A DNA stretch of 6,856 nucleotides from an uncultured Solirubrobacterales bacterium (GTDB taxonomy: Bacteria > Actinomycetota > Thermoleophilia > Solirubrobacterales > Solirubrobacteraceae). Positions 6,096 to 6,856 of the stretch are shown here, piece by piece. The number at the start of each line of letters is the position of its first letter. Position 1 is the first letter of the stretch. Position numbers and translations under genes: made by a program. The notes under the pieces were generated by a model, which saw only the letters and a list, made by a program, of their open reading frames with translations, was not told the DNA's origin and did no database searches. The stretch covers positions 1 through 6,856 of the forward strand of contig CAJBXY010000114.1 in the NCBI GenBank assembly GCA_903959665.1. The letters run 5' to 3'.

Positions 6096-6115
6096 AGTCG
6101 CCGCGCTGTGCGACG

Positions 6116-6856
6116 ATGGCGGCCGTGAGCGACGAAGCTACAGCGGCGGCAATCGCAAAGCTCAAGGCCGATGGCGCCGCCGCGGCAACCGTTGGCAGCT
6201 TCGCCGGGCAGATGCAGCGGCTTGCGGCCGGCGATCTGGGGATGCTGCCGGAGTCCGAGCTGGAGCCGGTCGCCGCGCTGCCCGACGCCGAACGGCTCGA
6301 AGTTGACGGCGAGGCGATCGCCGAGCTGCTCGACCAAACAGTTGTGATCAAACTGAACGGCGGCCTCGGGACGAGCATGGGCTTGGCCGGGCCGAAGTCG
6401 CTGTTGGAGGTCAAGGAGGGGCTCAGCTTCCTCGACATCACGGCGCGCCAGATCAAAGCGCTGCGAGCCGAACACGGCGGCGCAAGGTTGCCGCTGGTTC
6501 TGCTCAACAGCTTCCGCACGCGCGAAGCTTCGCTGGCGGCGCTCGCCGGCTACGGCGATCTCTCAGCGGAGCTCGCGCCCGACTTTCTTCAAGGCCGCGT
6601 GCCAAAGCTGGTTGATGACGGCAGCCTCACCCCGGCCGCCTGGCCGGCAGACCCTGAGCTGGAGTGGAGCCCCCCAGGCCACGGCGACATCTACCCGTCG
6701 CTGGTTGGCTCAGGGATGCTTGCCGAAATGCTTGTAGCCGGCTACCGCTACGCCTTTGTCGCCAACGCCGACAACCTCGGCGCCGTCCTCGACCCGGCAA
6801 TTCTCTGCTGGATTGCCGCCGAGCAGGCGCCTTTCGTGATGGAGGTCGCCGACCGC
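6116..6856 (+). CDS. UTP-glucose-1-phosphate uridylyltransferase, eukaryotic-type UDPGP family, N-terminal part (3' end outside window)
   Basis: The first 247 residues of a cytoplasmic uridylyltransferase making UDP-glucose from UTP and glucose 1-phosphate; the frame is still open at the window end (the family is usually about 450-500 residues). It belongs to the UDPGP family known from eukaryotes and some bacteria, not to the GalU type. The nucleotide-binding loop is KLNGGLGTSMGLAGPKS (from residue 79, with K94), followed by LNSFRT (from about N131), PPGHGDIYPSL (P186-H189) and NADNLGA with probable metal-binding D219. The N-terminal 75 residues are an Ala-rich helical lead, as in relatives. 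ATG 6116 is the first plausible start after the previous stop, 20 bases away; GTG 6125 is an alternative and neither has a strong Shine-Dalgarno. UDP-N-acetylhexosamine pyrophosphorylase is a related family, but GTSMG with GPKS fits the glucose enzyme. It would supply UDP-glucose to the dehydrogenase at the window start. Confidence 0.88.
   Translation, partial: MAAVSDEATAAAIAKLKADGAAAATVGSFAGQMQRLAAGDLGMLPESELEPVAALPDAERLEVDGEAIAELLDQTVVIKLNGGLGTSMGLAGPKSLLEVKEGLSFLDITARQIKALRAEHGGARLPLVLLNSFRTREASLAALAGYGDLSAELAPDFLQGRVPKLVDDGSLTPAAWPADPELEWSPPGHGDIYPSLVGSGMLAEMLVAGYRYAFVANADNLGAVLDPAILCWIAAEQAPFVMEVADR

Overview
The window is a dense, GC-rich bacterial segment with seven genes, all on the + strand. 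They abut or are separated by short gaps (4, 54, 58, -1, 10 and 20 bases), so it reads as one or two operons. High GC, TTG/CTG starts with strong AAGGAG sites, an actinobacterial-type SIS phosphosugar isomerase and a MerR regulator fused by a TAATG junction to ahcY suggest a high-GC actinobacterium. A deep-branching class such as Thermoleophilia is possible, but that is an inference from style and not a demonstrated placement.

Region 1 (1-2926) makes nucleotide-sugar precursors. It holds the C-terminal half of a UDP-glucose 6-dehydrogenase (UDP-glucuronate synthesis), a mannose-1-phosphate guanylyltransferase-like NDP-sugar pyrophosphorylase with a left-handed beta-helix tail, and a bifunctional glucose-6-phosphate/mannose-6-phosphate isomerase of the SIS family. 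The last gene (6116 to the window end) returns to this theme: it is the N-terminal half of a eukaryotic-type (UDPGP family) UTP-glucose-1-phosphate uridylyltransferase, which would supply the substrate of the first gene.

Region 2 (2927-6095) sits between them and is a methyl-cycle module. A short intergenic gap carries a 28-base dyad, probably an operator. It is followed by a small cysteine-free MerR-family regulator, a complete canonical S-adenosylhomocysteine hydrolase (ahcY), and a second, divergent S-adenosylhomocysteine hydrolase homologue of the short archaeal/Thermotoga type. The second copy most likely starts at a CTG codon (4830), supported by a well-spaced AAGGAG and by homology across the start. 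It keeps the NAD-binding and most substrate-binding motifs, but at the canonical catalytic Lys and Asp positions it has Glu and Asn.

The most interesting candidate is this MerR - ahcY - divergent ahcY-like trio. Two SAHH lineages are translated in tandem from one locus, the second with an altered active site, which suggests a changed substrate or a regulatory role. Its position among nucleotide-sugar genes may reflect co-expression of SAM-dependent methylation with cell-envelope polysaccharide synthesis, but that link is inference. No tRNA, rRNA, CRISPR array, insertion sequence or recognisable riboswitch was seen.
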